Assembly: GCA_036500205.1 (NCBI GenBank) | Contig: DASYCK010000114.1 | Coordinates: 1-35,906 of the forward strand | DNA: 35,906 nucleotides | Source of the DNA: DASYCK01 sp036500205 | GTDB taxonomy: Bacteria; Myxococcota_A; Polyangia; Fen-1088 | Reading direction: 5' to 3' | Shown: piece by piece, positions 15,946 to 24,845 of the stretch | Layout: each line of letters begins with the position of its first letter | Numbering within the stretch: position 1 is the first letter of the stretch | The notes under the pieces: generated by a model | Told to the model about the DNA's origin: nothing | Seen by the model: only the letters and a program-made list of their open reading frames with translations | Database searches by the model: none | Translations under genes and position numbers: made by a program

Positions 15946-16143
15946 ATGGCACCACGGAAAAGAACGACCAGCAAGCAGTACGGAAAAGCGGCCGGCACGA
16001 AGGTCGAGAAGGTCATGCGTGAGAAGAAGGCGGGGAAGCTGCGATCGGGGCGTTCGGGCAAGAAGGTCACCGACCGCAAACAGGCCATCGCCATCGGCCT
16101 GTCAGAGGCGCGGAAGTCGGGAGCCAAGGTACCGAAGGCGTGA
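15946..16143 (+). CDS. Small basic DUF6496 protein
   Basis: 65 aa, starting at the ATG at 15946; the longer frame from 15685 overlaps the divergent permease gene and lacks protein-like sequence. The C-terminal part carries the DUF6496 pattern: KVMREKKAGKLRSGRSGKK followed by VTDRKQAIAIGLSEARKSG. The protein is strongly basic (Lys/Arg-rich) and histone-like in composition. Members are widespread small proteins of unknown function, sometimes duplicated, possibly nucleic-acid binding; that role is inference. Confidence 0.85.
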   Translation: MAPRKRTTSKQYGKAAGTKVEKVMREKKAGKLRSGRSGKKVTDRKQAIAIGLSEARKSGAKVPKA

Positions 16144-16206
16144 AACGCCCGACTCAGATCCGGCGCGCAAGCATGGCGTCGCCGATCCCGTTGCCGCGCC
16201 TGACGG

Positions 16207-19200
16207 TCATGTCGCTCCCGGCTCAGCGAGAATGTTCTCGATGGTGGCTTGAATGGCGACGATCTTCGGCCGTCGGGATTTCGGGACGTCTTGCTCTCGG
16301 TAGGAAAGCGGCAAGGGCGACAGCAGCGGGCCGGTGAAGACAGCGCTCGGTCGCGTTCCCAGGACCAGGACCTTGAACACGGGATTTCCCAGGAACTCGG
16401 CCACAGCGGGTTGGTCCGCGCCCGCGACGATCACCTCCGCGAGGTCGGCCCCGATCACGTCCCTCTCGGGACCATAGTGGAGCACCCGCAGGCCGGCGTC
16501 CTGCCCGGCGTGGGCGAGGTCGGTGAAGTTCACATCGGCCGTCATGTCTTGCGTGCCCGGTACGGAGTAGGGATCGTTGGGTCGGGGGACGTAGTCCTGC
16601 CAGTCGCCGTAGACGCGGAACGGAAAATCGCCGCGGCGGGCGCCCTGGACCAGGCCCCAGGTGGTGTCGCCGTAGTCGATCGTGACGATGACGCCGGCCC
16701 GCAGGGACGACGCGAGCTCACGGATGAAACGATCGGCGTGGACGTTCACGTACAGCACCACGCCGGAGTCCTCCGCGGCCAGGGCCGTGGCGTACTGGGC
16801 GGCGTTGGCGCGCAGGTGGGCGGCCAGCTCGGGAACGGCCGCCACCGGCACGTACGCCTCCTCGAACCAAAGCGCGGACAGGAGGGGCTCCGCCTGCCCG
16901 GCCGGAAATCGCGCCAACGCCTCCATCACGGCCGCGAAGGTTCCGGCGTCCAGGTAGAGATCGCCCGGGTTCTGCCGCAAGGAGAAGGTCTCGCGCACGG
17001 CCGCGTCCGCCGCGGCGATACGGCGGGTCAGGCCATCCGCTGGCGCCGCTTGCTGGGCGAGGGTCTGCCGCAGCGTCGCCTCCAGGCGCGGCACCACCAG
17101 CGCCGCCAGAGCATCGCCGTCCGCGGTCACGACCACCTTGTGGACACCAAAGGCGTCGGGGACCTCGTTGCTCAGCACGAAGCCCTTCACGCCGGTGGGA
17201 AAATCCCGCTTCAGCGTCTCCGCCGGACGGCGCGCGTCCCCTTCCGCGACGACAGCGGCTGGACCGAGGAGCTGGTGCTGCTTGTCACGCAGGGACGCAG
17301 ACGTTTCATAGATGCGGTATTCCACGCGGGACGCGAACGTCCGCCAGCGTTGTTCGTCGGGCTGCCCGGTTGATGCCGAGGCTTTGGGGACGGCGGCCAC
17401 CTGGGCGATGGCGTCCAGGAAGTCGCGGGCGAGGCGCCCATTCCCCGCGCCGAATTCGATGACCGGGAACGGATCCGCTTCGGTGAGCTCGCCGTGCCCG
17501 ATCATGTCCTTCCAGGTGCGAAAGGCCCAGGCCGCCAACCACTTGCCGTAGTGAGGGGACATCGACTCCGGGCTGGTGGTGAAATGCCCAGCGCTCCCGA
17601 TCAACACACCGTGAGCGTAATAACCCCACGCCTCGTCGTGGAGGGCCGCGTCCATGTACGCCTCGAACGTGGGGAAGGTTTGCACCGCGGAGGCGTGGAG
17701 GTTCGGGGCCACCAGCCAACCGTTGAACACCTCCGCGTTGGCGAGCGGGCGGGCCGCGCCACCTTCCTTCGAGGCAGGCCCGATGCTGGCCAGGGTCGCC
17801 TGTTCCGACTCGGCGACGACGCGGCCGAAGGAGATGCGGGTCTTCACCTTGCGCAGGGCATGGGCCCCCGGCACGTCGGCCAGTAGCTGGCTCAGGTTGC
17901 GGTGGGGCCAGTGCGCCAGGATGTCGTCCGCGACGGCATCGCGCGACGCGGGCGGAACGCGCGCCTCCTCGAGGAGGCCCATCAGGCCGTCGCGACCGAG
18001 GTCGTTGATTCGCGCCATCCCCGGCTCGTCCGGGGGCGCCCGGCCGATCTCGGCAGACAGTCGGTCGAGGACCGTGCGGAGGGCCCGGGCGGACTCCTCT
18101 GCCTTCGCTGCCGAATCAGGGCGCCCGTGGTCGTTCTGCCCGGCAACCAGGCGGGCGCGCAACTCGAGGAAGCCAAGCTTCTTCTGCAGAGGGATGAGGC
18201 GCCACCACCGTTCGCGGGTATCCCCCCCGAAGGTGGCAGGGAGCCCGCCCGCGAGAAAACGTTCCGCCCAGGGGCGGTAGGCGCGGCCCACGCGAGAACG
18301 CCCGAAATCCCGGATCCACTGCCGGGCCTCGCGTGAGCCCTGTTCCTCCGGCTGACCGAGATCCCGACAGCGATAGCGCAGGCCCCTCACGACACCTTCG
18401 AACGTGACCGAGGGATTGGAGATGAGGACGGGAAGCCCGACCAGGCCCCCGTCCACGCTCCAGTCCTCGTAGGCCATCATCTGGATGAGGTAGAGGAGCA
18501 GCAGGCTCGGACCGATGGCTCCCTCGCGCTGGCGAACGGCGGTGAGCCGGACGTCGAACGAACCGTCAGGCCGGCGCCTCGCCGTGAAGTCGCCGTCGTT
18601 CACGCAGACGTCCGTGACCGCGGTGCCGCCCTCCCGGTCGGGCTCGTAGTGGTACACGAGCGCGGCCACCATCTCGGCCAGCAGATCCGCCGTCGGGCGC
18701 GGGCCGAGCGCGACCGCCCAGGACAGCCTGCCGGCGGACGGCTCGACCTGAACGGCCCCCTGGCCGAACGTGAGCGGGTGGTGATCGGGAAGCGCCGCGA
18801 AGATCGCCGCCGGGACGTTTCCCCCCAGAATCATGAAGTCTCGCGGCTCCATGACGAACCGGGTCAGCCCCTGCGCGCGGAAGTACCGCATGTTCTCGAC
18901 GTTCAGGCGAGGCAGATCGCTCTTCGCGCGGTTTCGTCGGCCGCGCGCGTCCAGGACCAGGGGGACCTGCAGGATGAAAGGTCCTGCGTCGCTGGCGCAG
19001 GCGATGTCCCAGGTGAAGACACCCATGCGCCCTGCCCCCGGCTTGACCGGGCCCATCCGCTTCTCCAGGTCGGGGATCAAGTACCCGAGCGACTCCAGAT
19101 CGATGCGCTCCAGGACCTGACCGTCGTAGAGGCGGGCCGGATCGGACGTGACGAGGTTGTCTTGGGACCACCGGCAGGACATCAACGAGGAGGGTGCCGG

Positions 19201-19248
19201 GAGGTCGTCCAATCCCGGAACGCCGAGGTGGCCCTCCGATGACCTCAT
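16207..19248 (-). CDS. Large protein with C-terminal MidA/NDUFAF7-type SAM methyltransferase
   Basis: 1013 aa. The C-terminal half matches the MidA/NDUFAF7 (DUF185) class I SAM methyltransferases: HFTTSPESMSPHYGKWLA near 553, the SAM-binding motif VIEFGAGNGRLARDFL near 595-611, LSNEVPDAFGVHKV near 690-703 and VTIDYGDT near 853-860. NDUFAF7 methylates an arginine in a complex I subunit; the target here is unknown. Residues 1-~540 do not match a family I know: a mixed segment (FILQVPLVLDARGRRNRAK, MRYFRAQGLTRFVMEPRDF) is followed by a helical region to ~540. Most MidA homologues are ~350-450 aa, so this is an N-terminal fusion. Start at 19248 is uncertain (weak ribosome binding site); an in-frame ATG at 19182 is possible. 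Confidence 0.85.
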   Translation of the reverse strand: MRSSEGHLGVPGLDDLPAPSSLMSCRWSQDNLVTSDPARLYDGQVLERIDLESLGYLIPDLEKRMGPVKPGAGRMGVFTWDIACASDAGPFILQVPLVLDARGRRNRAKSDLPRLNVENMRYFRAQGLTRFVMEPRDFMILGGNVPAAIFAALPDHHPLTFGQGAVQVEPSAGRLSWAVALGPRPTADLLAEMVAALVYHYEPDREGGTAVTDVCVNDGDFTARRRPDGSFDVRLTAVRQREGAIGPSLLLLYLIQMMAYEDWSVDGGLVGLPVLISNPSVTFEGVVRGLRYRCRDLGQPEEQGSREARQWIRDFGRSRVGRAYRPWAERFLAGGLPATFGGDTRERWWRLIPLQKKLGFLELRARLVAGQNDHGRPDSAAKAEESARALRTVLDRLSAEIGRAPPDEPGMARINDLGRDGLMGLLEEARVPPASRDAVADDILAHWPHRNLSQLLADVPGAHALRKVKTRISFGRVVAESEQATLASIGPASKEGGAARPLANAEVFNGWLVAPNLHASAVQTFPTFEAYMDAALHDEAWGYYAHGVLIGSAGHFTTSPESMSPHYGKWLAAWAFRTWKDMIGHGELTEADPFPVIEFGAGNGRLARDFLDAIAQVAAVPKASASTGQPDEQRWRTFASRVEYRIYETSASLRDKQHQLLGPAAVVAEGDARRPAETLKRDFPTGVKGFVLSNEVPDAFGVHKVVVTADGDALAALVVPRLEATLRQTLAQQAAPADGLTRRIAAADAAVRETFSLRQNPGDLYLDAGTFAAVMEALARFPAGQAEPLLSALWFEEAYVPVAAVPELAAHLRANAAQYATALAAEDSGVVLYVNVHADRFIRELASSLRAGVIVTIDYGDTTWGLVQGARRGDFPFRVYGDWQDYVPRPNDPYSVPGTQDMTADVNFTDLAHAGQDAGLRVLHYGPERDVIGADLAEVIVAGADQPAVAEFLGNPVFKVLVLGTRPSAVFTGPLLSPLPLSYREQDVPKSRRPKIVAIQATIENILAEPGAT

Positions 19249-19699
19249 GGCTCGCCAGCCTGCGCTCTCCCGCGTGCGGTTTCAAGGGGCGCATCCCCAA
19301 CGTCGGGTGGTTCGTCCGAGGCGATGGCGATCGCCGGACTCGCCTGCCCTTGTCCACGCGCGTCAGGCGCCGAAAGGACTACGTCCGCTTCCCCGCCCCC
19401 CAGATCCCTACGTCGGCTCTCCCTTTCCCAGCCAAGTGGCAATCCCGGCCTCTCGGGAAATTTGTTTCAACCACTTTGTGTGTCTCCGACACCATGTCTG
19501 CTAGTCGACCACCAAGAAAAGGTATTCTGCATTGCAAAAAGGCATTGCGATCGTTGGGTAGTCATGCGATACGGGAATTTCCATCTGGATGGACGGAGAG
19601 GGCCGGGGATCGGCATTCGAGCGCAGTCTCAACGGTCCACCGAAGCTGCCATTTTCCTGGTTCTGGGCTCGAAACACTAACACCGGCGAGGTGAGTGAG
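19249..19699. other. Intergenic region upstream of DUF1592-type operon
   Basis: About 450 bp between divergent genes. The left part is GC-rich with no convincing coding frame; the frames that cross it have no ribosome binding site or family resemblance. From about 19440 the sequence becomes AT-richer, as expected of a promoter. It contains the direct repeat GCATTGC (19529-19535 and 19542-19548, 13 bp apart), which could be an operator. I found no confident sigma-70 or sigma-54 promoter and no TGCA-N6-TGCA site. Confidence 0.4.
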
Positions 19700-21514
19700 A
19701 TGTACAACTGGAGAAGCGGCATCATCGTTGCGGCCACGCTTGCGGCTGGCTGTACAGGAAACATCCAAGGGAACTCCGACGGATCGGGGGGAAGTTCCAG
19801 CTCCCCGGGTTCGGGGGGAAATTCCAGCTCCTCTGGTTCGGGGGGCCATTCCAGCTCCCCTGGTTCGGGGGGAACGTCGAATTCGCCGGGTTCGGGGGGA
19901 TCGAATTCCTCCGGTTCGGGCGGGTCTACGACCCCGGGATCGGGCGGCGCGCCCGTCGCTTGTGCCCCGGGTATCGCCGCGACCACTCAGGTCCCCCGCC
20001 TCACCAACCAGGAGTTTGACAGGACCGTCCGTGACCTTCTGGGTGTCACGGGCCTGACCGGTTCGGCGAACAGCGTTCCTTCCAACATCTTGGCGACGGA
20101 TCAGGCGGGAAGCATAACGGCTCTTGCCTGGAGCTCCTACCAGACCGTCGCGGATCTGATCGCGACGCAGATCATCGGGGATCCGAACCTCAAGTCGAAG
20201 TTCATGACCTGTACGCCTTCGACGTCCGGAACGGGGGCGACCTGCTTCCACGACACCATCGTGGCGTTCGGGCGGAAGGCCTTCCGTCGCCCCCTCACCA
20301 CGACCGAGACCGCGGCTTTTGACGCTCTCGTCACGGACGGGGCGAAGATCACCGCGACGGGAAGCAATGACGAGATCGCGCAGACGCTCTTGTACATGTT
20401 CCTGATTTCACCGTCTTTCTTGCAGCGGGCCGAGATTTCGGGGACCGCGGACAGCTCCGGGCATTACGCCCTTTCGAGCTACGAGGTTGCGGCCCGTCTC
20501 TCCTACATGCTGTGGGGGTCCACGCCGGACGCCACGCTGAGCAGCTTGGCCGACAGCGGGAAGCTGACAACGTCAGCCCAGATTCTCGACCAGGCCACCC
20601 GGATGTTGAAGGACAGCAAGTCCAGCGACATGGTCTCGGCCTTCCACCGTTACTACCTCCTCATGGGCGACAACACCCGCTGGTCGCAGATCAACAAGGA
20701 TACAGGCACCTTCCCTTCCTTCGACCCCGCGATTGTCCCCGTCGTGCTCGGCGAGACCGAGATGTTCTTCGACCAGATGTTCAAAAACGGAGGAACGTTC
20801 AAGGACTTCTTCCTCAGCACGAAGGCATATGTCAACTCCCAGACCGCGCCGCTCTATGGCTTGAAGGCGTCGGACTTCGGAACGGACCTCAAGGAGGTCA
20901 GCCTCGACGCGAATCAGAGGCCCGGTTTCTTGACCCGCCTGGGCTTCCTCAATGCTTACTCTGGGCAGACGAGGACGTCTCCCATCCTTCGAGGTGCCTT
21001 CATCACGAAGCAGATGCTCGCCATTCCAATCGGCGCACCACCGCCGGGGGCAAGTACCACACCCCTACCGACCGACGCGACGCTCGACACGAATCGTAAG
21101 CAGGTCGACGCGCAGACGTCCGCTTCGGCTTGCTCCACCTGCCACCACAACTTCATAAATCCGCCGGGCTTCGCGATGGAAGCGTTCAACACGCTGGGCG
21201 CTTGGCAGACGACGGAAGCGACCACGGGCGCTGCCATCGACACGGTCGCCGATGTGATGGTCGATGGCGCAACCGTGCACGTCACGGGACCGGCTGACCT
21301 GATGGCGGCCATCGCGAATTCATCTTCGGCCCAGGCGCAATACGCTACGAAGTGGGTCTCCTACGCTTACGACCGCGAGGGCGATCCGCTCGATTGCGGG
21401 ACCGTTCAGAACCTCACGGCGAAGATCGCGGCGGGTGGCTACACCATCTCCAATTTGATCACGGATCTTACCCAGACCGATTCTTTCCGAACCCGAGTTG
21501 AGGTGACCCCATGA
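19700..21514 (+). CDS. DUF1592/DUF1588/DUF1585-type lipoprotein with CxxCH
   Basis: 604 aa from the ATG at 19700 (preceded by GAGGTGAGTGAG). A lipobox (ATLAAGC) anchors it, followed by a ~55-residue GSGGSSSSP-type tether made from a DNA tandem repeat. The rest follows the order seen in planctomycetal/myxobacterial DUF1587-1595-1592-1588-1585 proteins: VPRLTNQEFDRTVRDLLGV at the start of the folded part, FGRKAFRRPLTTTETAAF and YEVAARLSYMLWGSTPD in the middle, then a c-type heme site CSTCHH (Cys478-His482) in CSTCHHNFINPPGFAMEAFN and a C-terminal WVSYAYDREGDPLDC segment. The biochemical role is unknown; heme binding points to envelope redox chemistry. Its stop overlaps the DUF1552 start by ATGA. 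Confidence 0.9.
   Translation: MYNWRSGIIVAATLAAGCTGNIQGNSDGSGGSSSSPGSGGNSSSSGSGGHSSSPGSGGTSNSPGSGGSNSSGSGGSTTPGSGGAPVACAPGIAATTQVPRLTNQEFDRTVRDLLGVTGLTGSANSVPSNILATDQAGSITALAWSSYQTVADLIATQIIGDPNLKSKFMTCTPSTSGTGATCFHDTIVAFGRKAFRRPLTTTETAAFDALVTDGAKITATGSNDEIAQTLLYMFLISPSFLQRAEISGTADSSGHYALSSYEVAARLSYMLWGSTPDATLSSLADSGKLTTSAQILDQATRMLKDSKSSDMVSAFHRYYLLMGDNTRWSQINKDTGTFPSFDPAIVPVVLGETEMFFDQMFKNGGTFKDFFLSTKAYVNSQTAPLYGLKASDFGTDLKEVSLDANQRPGFLTRLGFLNAYSGQTRTSPILRGAFITKQMLAIPIGAPPPGASTTPLPTDATLDTNRKQVDAQTSASACSTCHHNFINPPGFAMEAFNTLGAWQTTEATTGAAIDTVADVMVDGATVHVTGPADLMAAIANSSSAQAQYATKWVSYAYDREGDPLDCGTVQNLTAKIAAGGYTISNLITDLTQTDSFRTRVEVTP
19781..19949 (+). repeat. 27/24-bp tandem repeat encoding a lipoprotein tether
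   Basis: Seven repeat starts (19781, 19808, 19835, 19862, 19889, 19913, 19937) share GGWTCGGGNGG. The first four periods are 27 bp and the last two 24 bp, giving 9- and 8-residue units of the type GSGGSSSSP right after the lipobox of the DUF1592-type protein. Periods are multiples of three, so unit gain or loss would only change tether length. Confidence 0.9.
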
Positions 21515-23109
21515 AGCGCAGAGTCTTTCTCAGAGGCGTTGCGGGCGCCGCTGTCGCGGCACCGTTCCTGAGCTCCCTCCACGAGCGGAAGGCAAGGGCC
21601 GACGCGACGCCTCCGAAGCGCATGGTCATCTTCTATACCCACAACGGTTGCCTCACGGATAAATGGTTCCCGAAGGTCACGAATGGGGCGCTGGCGGCCA
21701 GTGACTTGACCTCCACGACCCTCGCCCCTCTGGCTCCGTATGTGAAGAAGCTCCTGATCCCGCGGGGCTTCCGGTCGATGAACGCATACGGCCAAGGTCA
21801 AAGCATCGATCCACACGATCAAGCCTGCGGCTCGAAGCTCACCTGCGCGCCCATCGATTCGGCAAACAAGAGATACGCGACGGCCACCTCGCTCGACCAC
21901 ATTGTCGCGAAGCAAATCAACCCGGGCGGGGGTGCGCCCTTGGTGCTCTCGGTTGGGGCGGCCAGCACGAACATCAAGGAGATCATTTCCTTCTCCGCTC
22001 CTGGGGCCGCTTTCCCCGCGACCGTGAATCCCACGACGGTTTACAACGCCTTGACGGGCGTCTTCGGCACGGGAACTCCGGCCGCGCCGGCGACCGCCGC
22101 CGACTGGCACGTGACCCGCGGACAAAGGGCGGCCGACCTCGTGAGCGGCGATCTCAAGAGGTTCCAGGCCCTGAAGATGAGCGGGGACGATCAGAAGCGC
22201 ATCCAGGATTGGCTGGATTTGCTTCAGACCGTCGAAAACGGCATGGGCATGACAGGCGTTCCCGGGTCGTGCACGAAGTCGACCGCCGAGGCGTCGCCGT
22301 TCAGCGCCACTTCAGCGAACGTCACCGCCGGCAGCCCCAGCGGGGTGATCAGCGGTGGCGTTTTCGGGGGCAACAATTCGACGACGGGGGCCTCCAATCT
22401 CGCGACTTCGTTCACGTTGGGTGGCGATCTGATGCTTCAGTTGATGGCGCTCAACATGATTTGCGACGTGAATCGCGTCTTCATCATGCTGTATCCCGGC
22501 TATGTGACCTTCAACTGGGACGGCATCATGGACAAGAACGATCACCACGGTCTCTCGCACCGGACGGGTGATCTCACGGTCGGTGGCAACTGCGGCCAAT
22601 CAGGCGGCGTCATGAACGTCATCGATCTCATCGGTCAGATCGACAACTGGTATGCGGGTAAGTTCGCGAAGCTGGTCGGCCTGCTCGACAGCGTGGGGGA
22701 GGGCAGCGGCACGCTGCTGGACAATACGGCCACGATGTGGCTCCCAGAGCTGTCGGACGGCGCGGCTCACAATCTGAACAACTTGCCGATCGTCCTTGCC
22801 GGCGGCGCGGGTGGGTACCTGAAGATGGGCGGCAACGTCGTGAACGTGGACACGGGCACGCCCGACGCTGGCAAGAGCACGTCCACCTGCGCCGATGGCA
22901 GCACCGGCGCCATCGGTTACACGGGATCGAATGGCGGCAACGTACCCATCAACAAGCTGTACGTGACCCTGATGAACGCCGTCGGCTGTACGGCCGATGG
23001 TACCGCGAGCGGCGGCAAGGTGACGACCTTCGGCGTGATGGACGGCACCGGCGCGACGGCTGGTATCAGCAACCCAGGCGAGGTCTCGAAGCTCACGGCG
23101 ACGGGCTAG
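21511..23109 (+). CDS. DUF1552 protein, Tat-exported
   Basis: 532 aa. A twin-arginine signal (KRRVFLRGVAGAAVAAPFLSSL) opens the protein, indicating folded export. The mature part shows the DUF1552 hallmarks: RMVIFYTHNGCLTDKWFPK, the IDPHDQA region and YVKKLLIPRGF, then DWLDLLQTVENGM, GDLMLQLMALNMICDVNRVFIMLYP and DNTATMWLPELSDGAAHNLNNLP. DUF1552 genes nearly always travel with DUF1592/1588-type genes in Planctomycetota and Myxococcota, and the ATGA overlap with 19700-21514 shows the same pairing here. The pair probably works together in the periplasm; the substrate is not known. Two hairpins follow as terminator. Confidence 0.92.
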   Translation: MKRRVFLRGVAGAAVAAPFLSSLHERKARADATPPKRMVIFYTHNGCLTDKWFPKVTNGALAASDLTSTTLAPLAPYVKKLLIPRGFRSMNAYGQGQSIDPHDQACGSKLTCAPIDSANKRYATATSLDHIVAKQINPGGGAPLVLSVGAASTNIKEIISFSAPGAAFPATVNPTTVYNALTGVFGTGTPAAPATAADWHVTRGQRAADLVSGDLKRFQALKMSGDDQKRIQDWLDLLQTVENGMGMTGVPGSCTKSTAEASPFSATSANVTAGSPSGVISGGVFGGNNSTTGASNLATSFTLGGDLMLQLMALNMICDVNRVFIMLYPGYVTFNWDGIMDKNDHHGLSHRTGDLTVGGNCGQSGGVMNVIDLIGQIDNWYAGKFAKLVGLLDSVGEGSGTLLDNTATMWLPELSDGAAHNLNNLPIVLAGGAGGYLKMGGNVVNVDTGTPDAGKSTSTCADGSTGAIGYTGSNGGNVPINKLYVTLMNAVGCTADGTASGGKVTTFGVMDGTGATAGISNPGEVSKLTATG

Positions 23110-23124
23110 CGCCAGCCGCCGTAA

Positions 23125-23177
23125 GGCCAGGCGACAGCTACGGTCACCTGGCCGGAAGCCCCCGAAAGGGGGCTTTC
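23125..23177 (+). terminator. Double-hairpin terminator after the DUF1552 gene
   Basis: GGCCAGGCGAC...GTCACCTGGCC (23125-23153) is an 11-bp stem with one mismatch. It is followed by AGCCCCC-GAAA-GGGGGCT (23157-23174), a perfect 7-bp stem with a GAAA tetraloop, then TTTCG. The second hairpin looks like an intrinsic terminator with a short T-run. It lies between convergent genes and may serve both. Confidence 0.7.
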
Positions 23178-23255
23178 GTGCGTTCGAGTCGACCAAAGCG
23201 CGACGTCCAGCGCTCCCGCATCGGCCGCCGGCGACACACCGGACGCGATCGCGGC

Positions 23256-24428
23256 TCAGAGCGCTCGTTCGGCGATCTCGGTCAGCTCGGCGTCGGTCAA
23301 GACGAGCGGATTGCCGCGCATGCTGCTGGAGCTCTTTGCCCGCTCGACGAGCGCGGGAATCTCGGCGCGCGTCATGCCGTGACGGCCCAGTCCCGGAACG
23401 TCGAGGGTGCGGCAGAGCGCCCCGATGAACGTGATGCCATCCTCGGCGGCAACGTCGTCGGGCGACGCCGCCGTGAGCAGCACGGCGAGCTCTCGAAAGC
23501 GCGCCAAGGCCGGATGCTCCGGGGCGCGCGCCCGCAAGGCCCGCAAGTTCACGGTCATCACGTGGGGCAGCAGGGCCGCGCAGATCGCGCCGTGGGGTGC
23601 GCCGAACATTCCACCCGCCGGGGCCGCGAAGCCGTGGACGGCGCCCAGGCCGGCGTTCGCCAGGCACAGGCCGCCGCACACGCTGGCGATCGCCAGATCG
23701 GCGCGCGCGGCGGCATCGTCAGCGAGACCGTTCACGTAGGCCCGGCCCAGCGCGCCCGCCGAGCGGCCGATCCCCTCGCGCGCCAGCGCGTCCGACAGCG
23801 GGTTCGCGCGCAGCGAGAGGAACGGCTCGATCACCTGCGACAGGGCATCGAGCCCGCTGCTGGCGATCACCGGACGCGGCAGCGACGCCAGCAGCTCGGG
23901 ATCGATCACCGCCAGCCTCGGCAACATCAGCGGGCTGCGCAGGCTGGCCTTGACCCGCGCCTCGGGGACGGCGAGCACGGCGTTGCGCGTGACCTCGGCG
24001 CCCGTCCCCGCGGTCGTGGGAATGGCGACGAACGGCAACGGCGGCTGCTTCAGCGGGCGCCCCGCGCCCACCACCTCGAGGAAGTCGAGCGGCTCTCCCC
24101 CGTTGGTGGCGAGCGCCGCGATCGCCTTGCCGGCGTCGAGCGCGCTGCCGCCGCCGAAGGCGATGACGGCGCCGGCGCCCGCGTCGGCGACCGCGCGCAC
24201 GCCCGCGCGCGCCAGCTCGACGGTCGGCTCCTCCGTGACCGTGAATGACGCGGTGGTCACGCCCCGTGCCGCCAGCTGGGCGACGAGCGCGTCGGCGCGT
24301 CGGCCATCCCGCCCCGTCACCAGCAGCGCCGAGGTGATCCCCCAGTCGGCCAACGTAGGCGCCACCTGCTCGGTCACGCCGGGGCCGAACAGGATGCGCC
24401 CGGCGGTGGCGAACTCGAACCCTACCAA
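23256..24428 (-). CDS. Iron-containing alcohol dehydrogenase family protein
   Basis: 390 aa. The N-terminal Rossmann-type half has FGPGV near residue 14 and the nucleotide-binding FGGGSALDAGKAI (91-103). The C-terminal metal domain keeps Asp194, His265 (GAVHGFAAP) and His279 (GAPHG). The usual second ligand, His198, is Gln (SGLDALSQVIEPF). I recall Gln at this position in some groups of the family, so activity is still plausible. The start is a TTG inside the final codons of the ABM-domain gene (7-nt overlap). No later start preserves the conserved N-terminal strand, so tight translational coupling is likely. The substrate is unknown; a maleylacetate-reductase-like or alcohol dehydrogenase role would both fit an ABM monooxygenase partner. 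Confidence 0.9.
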   Translation of the reverse strand: MVGFEFATAGRILFGPGVTEQVAPTLADWGITSALLVTGRDGRRADALVAQLAARGVTTASFTVTEEPTVELARAGVRAVADAGAGAVIAFGGGSALDAGKAIAALATNGGEPLDFLEVVGAGRPLKQPPLPFVAIPTTAGTGAEVTRNAVLAVPEARVKASLRSPLMLPRLAVIDPELLASLPRPVIASSGLDALSQVIEPFLSLRANPLSDALAREGIGRSAGALGRAYVNGLADDAAARADLAIASVCGGLCLANAGLGAVHGFAAPAGGMFGAPHGAICAALLPHVMTVNLRALRARAPEHPALARFRELAVLLTAASPDDVAAEDGITFIGALCRTLDVPGLGRHGMTRAEIPALVERAKSSSSMRGNPLVLTDAELTEIAERAL

Positions 24429-24751
24429 GCGTCGTCCGTGGGGGGCGGAGACACCGAGAAGAACTTTCGCGCCGTGCGCGGCTCCGCCATCAGACCGTCG
24501 ACGGCGGCACGCCAGGCCTGATAGTGCGCGGTGGTGCGATGGGACGCGTGGGCGTCGGCGGAGCGGTAGACCTCGACCAGCACGAAGCGGGTCGGGTCGT
24601 CCTGGTCCTGGAAGACGTCGAAGCGAACGACGCCTGGCTCGCCCACGCTGGCGCTGGCGTTCGCCTCCGTCGCGGCGCGGAACGCCTCGAGGGCGGCCGC
24701 GTCGGGTTTGACGTGGATCTGAACGTGAAGGCAGTGAAAGTTGTCCGGCAT
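24422..24751 (-). CDS. Antibiotic biosynthesis monooxygenase (ABM) domain protein
   Basis: 109 aa from the ATG at 24751; a TTG at 24769 is a less likely start. This is a single ABM/dimeric ferredoxin-like fold: CLHVQIHVKPDAAALEAFRAATEANA (beta-alpha), GVVRFDVFQDQDDPTRFVLVEVYRSADA (beta-beta) and AHASHRTTAHYQAWRAAVDGLM (helix). Residues such as HxxTxHYQxW are typical of the LsrG/YgiN-like group. Members are small cofactor-free oxygenases or isomerases acting on quinols and autoinducers. The gene overlaps the iron-ADH gene, so the two may work on successive steps of one small-molecule pathway. Confidence 0.88.
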   Translation of the reverse strand: MPDNFHCLHVQIHVKPDAAALEAFRAATEANASASVGEPGVVRFDVFQDQDDPTRFVLVEVYRSADAHASHRTTAHYQAWRAAVDGLMAEPRTARKFFSVSPPPTDDAW

Positions 24752-24845
24752 GATGACCGAAGCGTACAACCAGGCCCAGCGGCGCGCCTAGCGTCGGTTC
24801 GCCCGAAATTGCGGTCGTCGTCAGCCGCGGCTAGCCTCGGAGCGG

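Noticed and set aside
14457..16022. 521-codon plus-strand frame opposite the AI-2E permease
   Set aside because: The translation is rich in His/Asp/Arg/Gln repeats typical of antisense shadows; the permease on the other strand is clearly recognisable.
19194..19694. Plus-strand frames in the region before the DUF1592-type gene
   Set aside because: No ribosome binding site, no family resemblance, and they end just before the real start at 19700; treated as intergenic.
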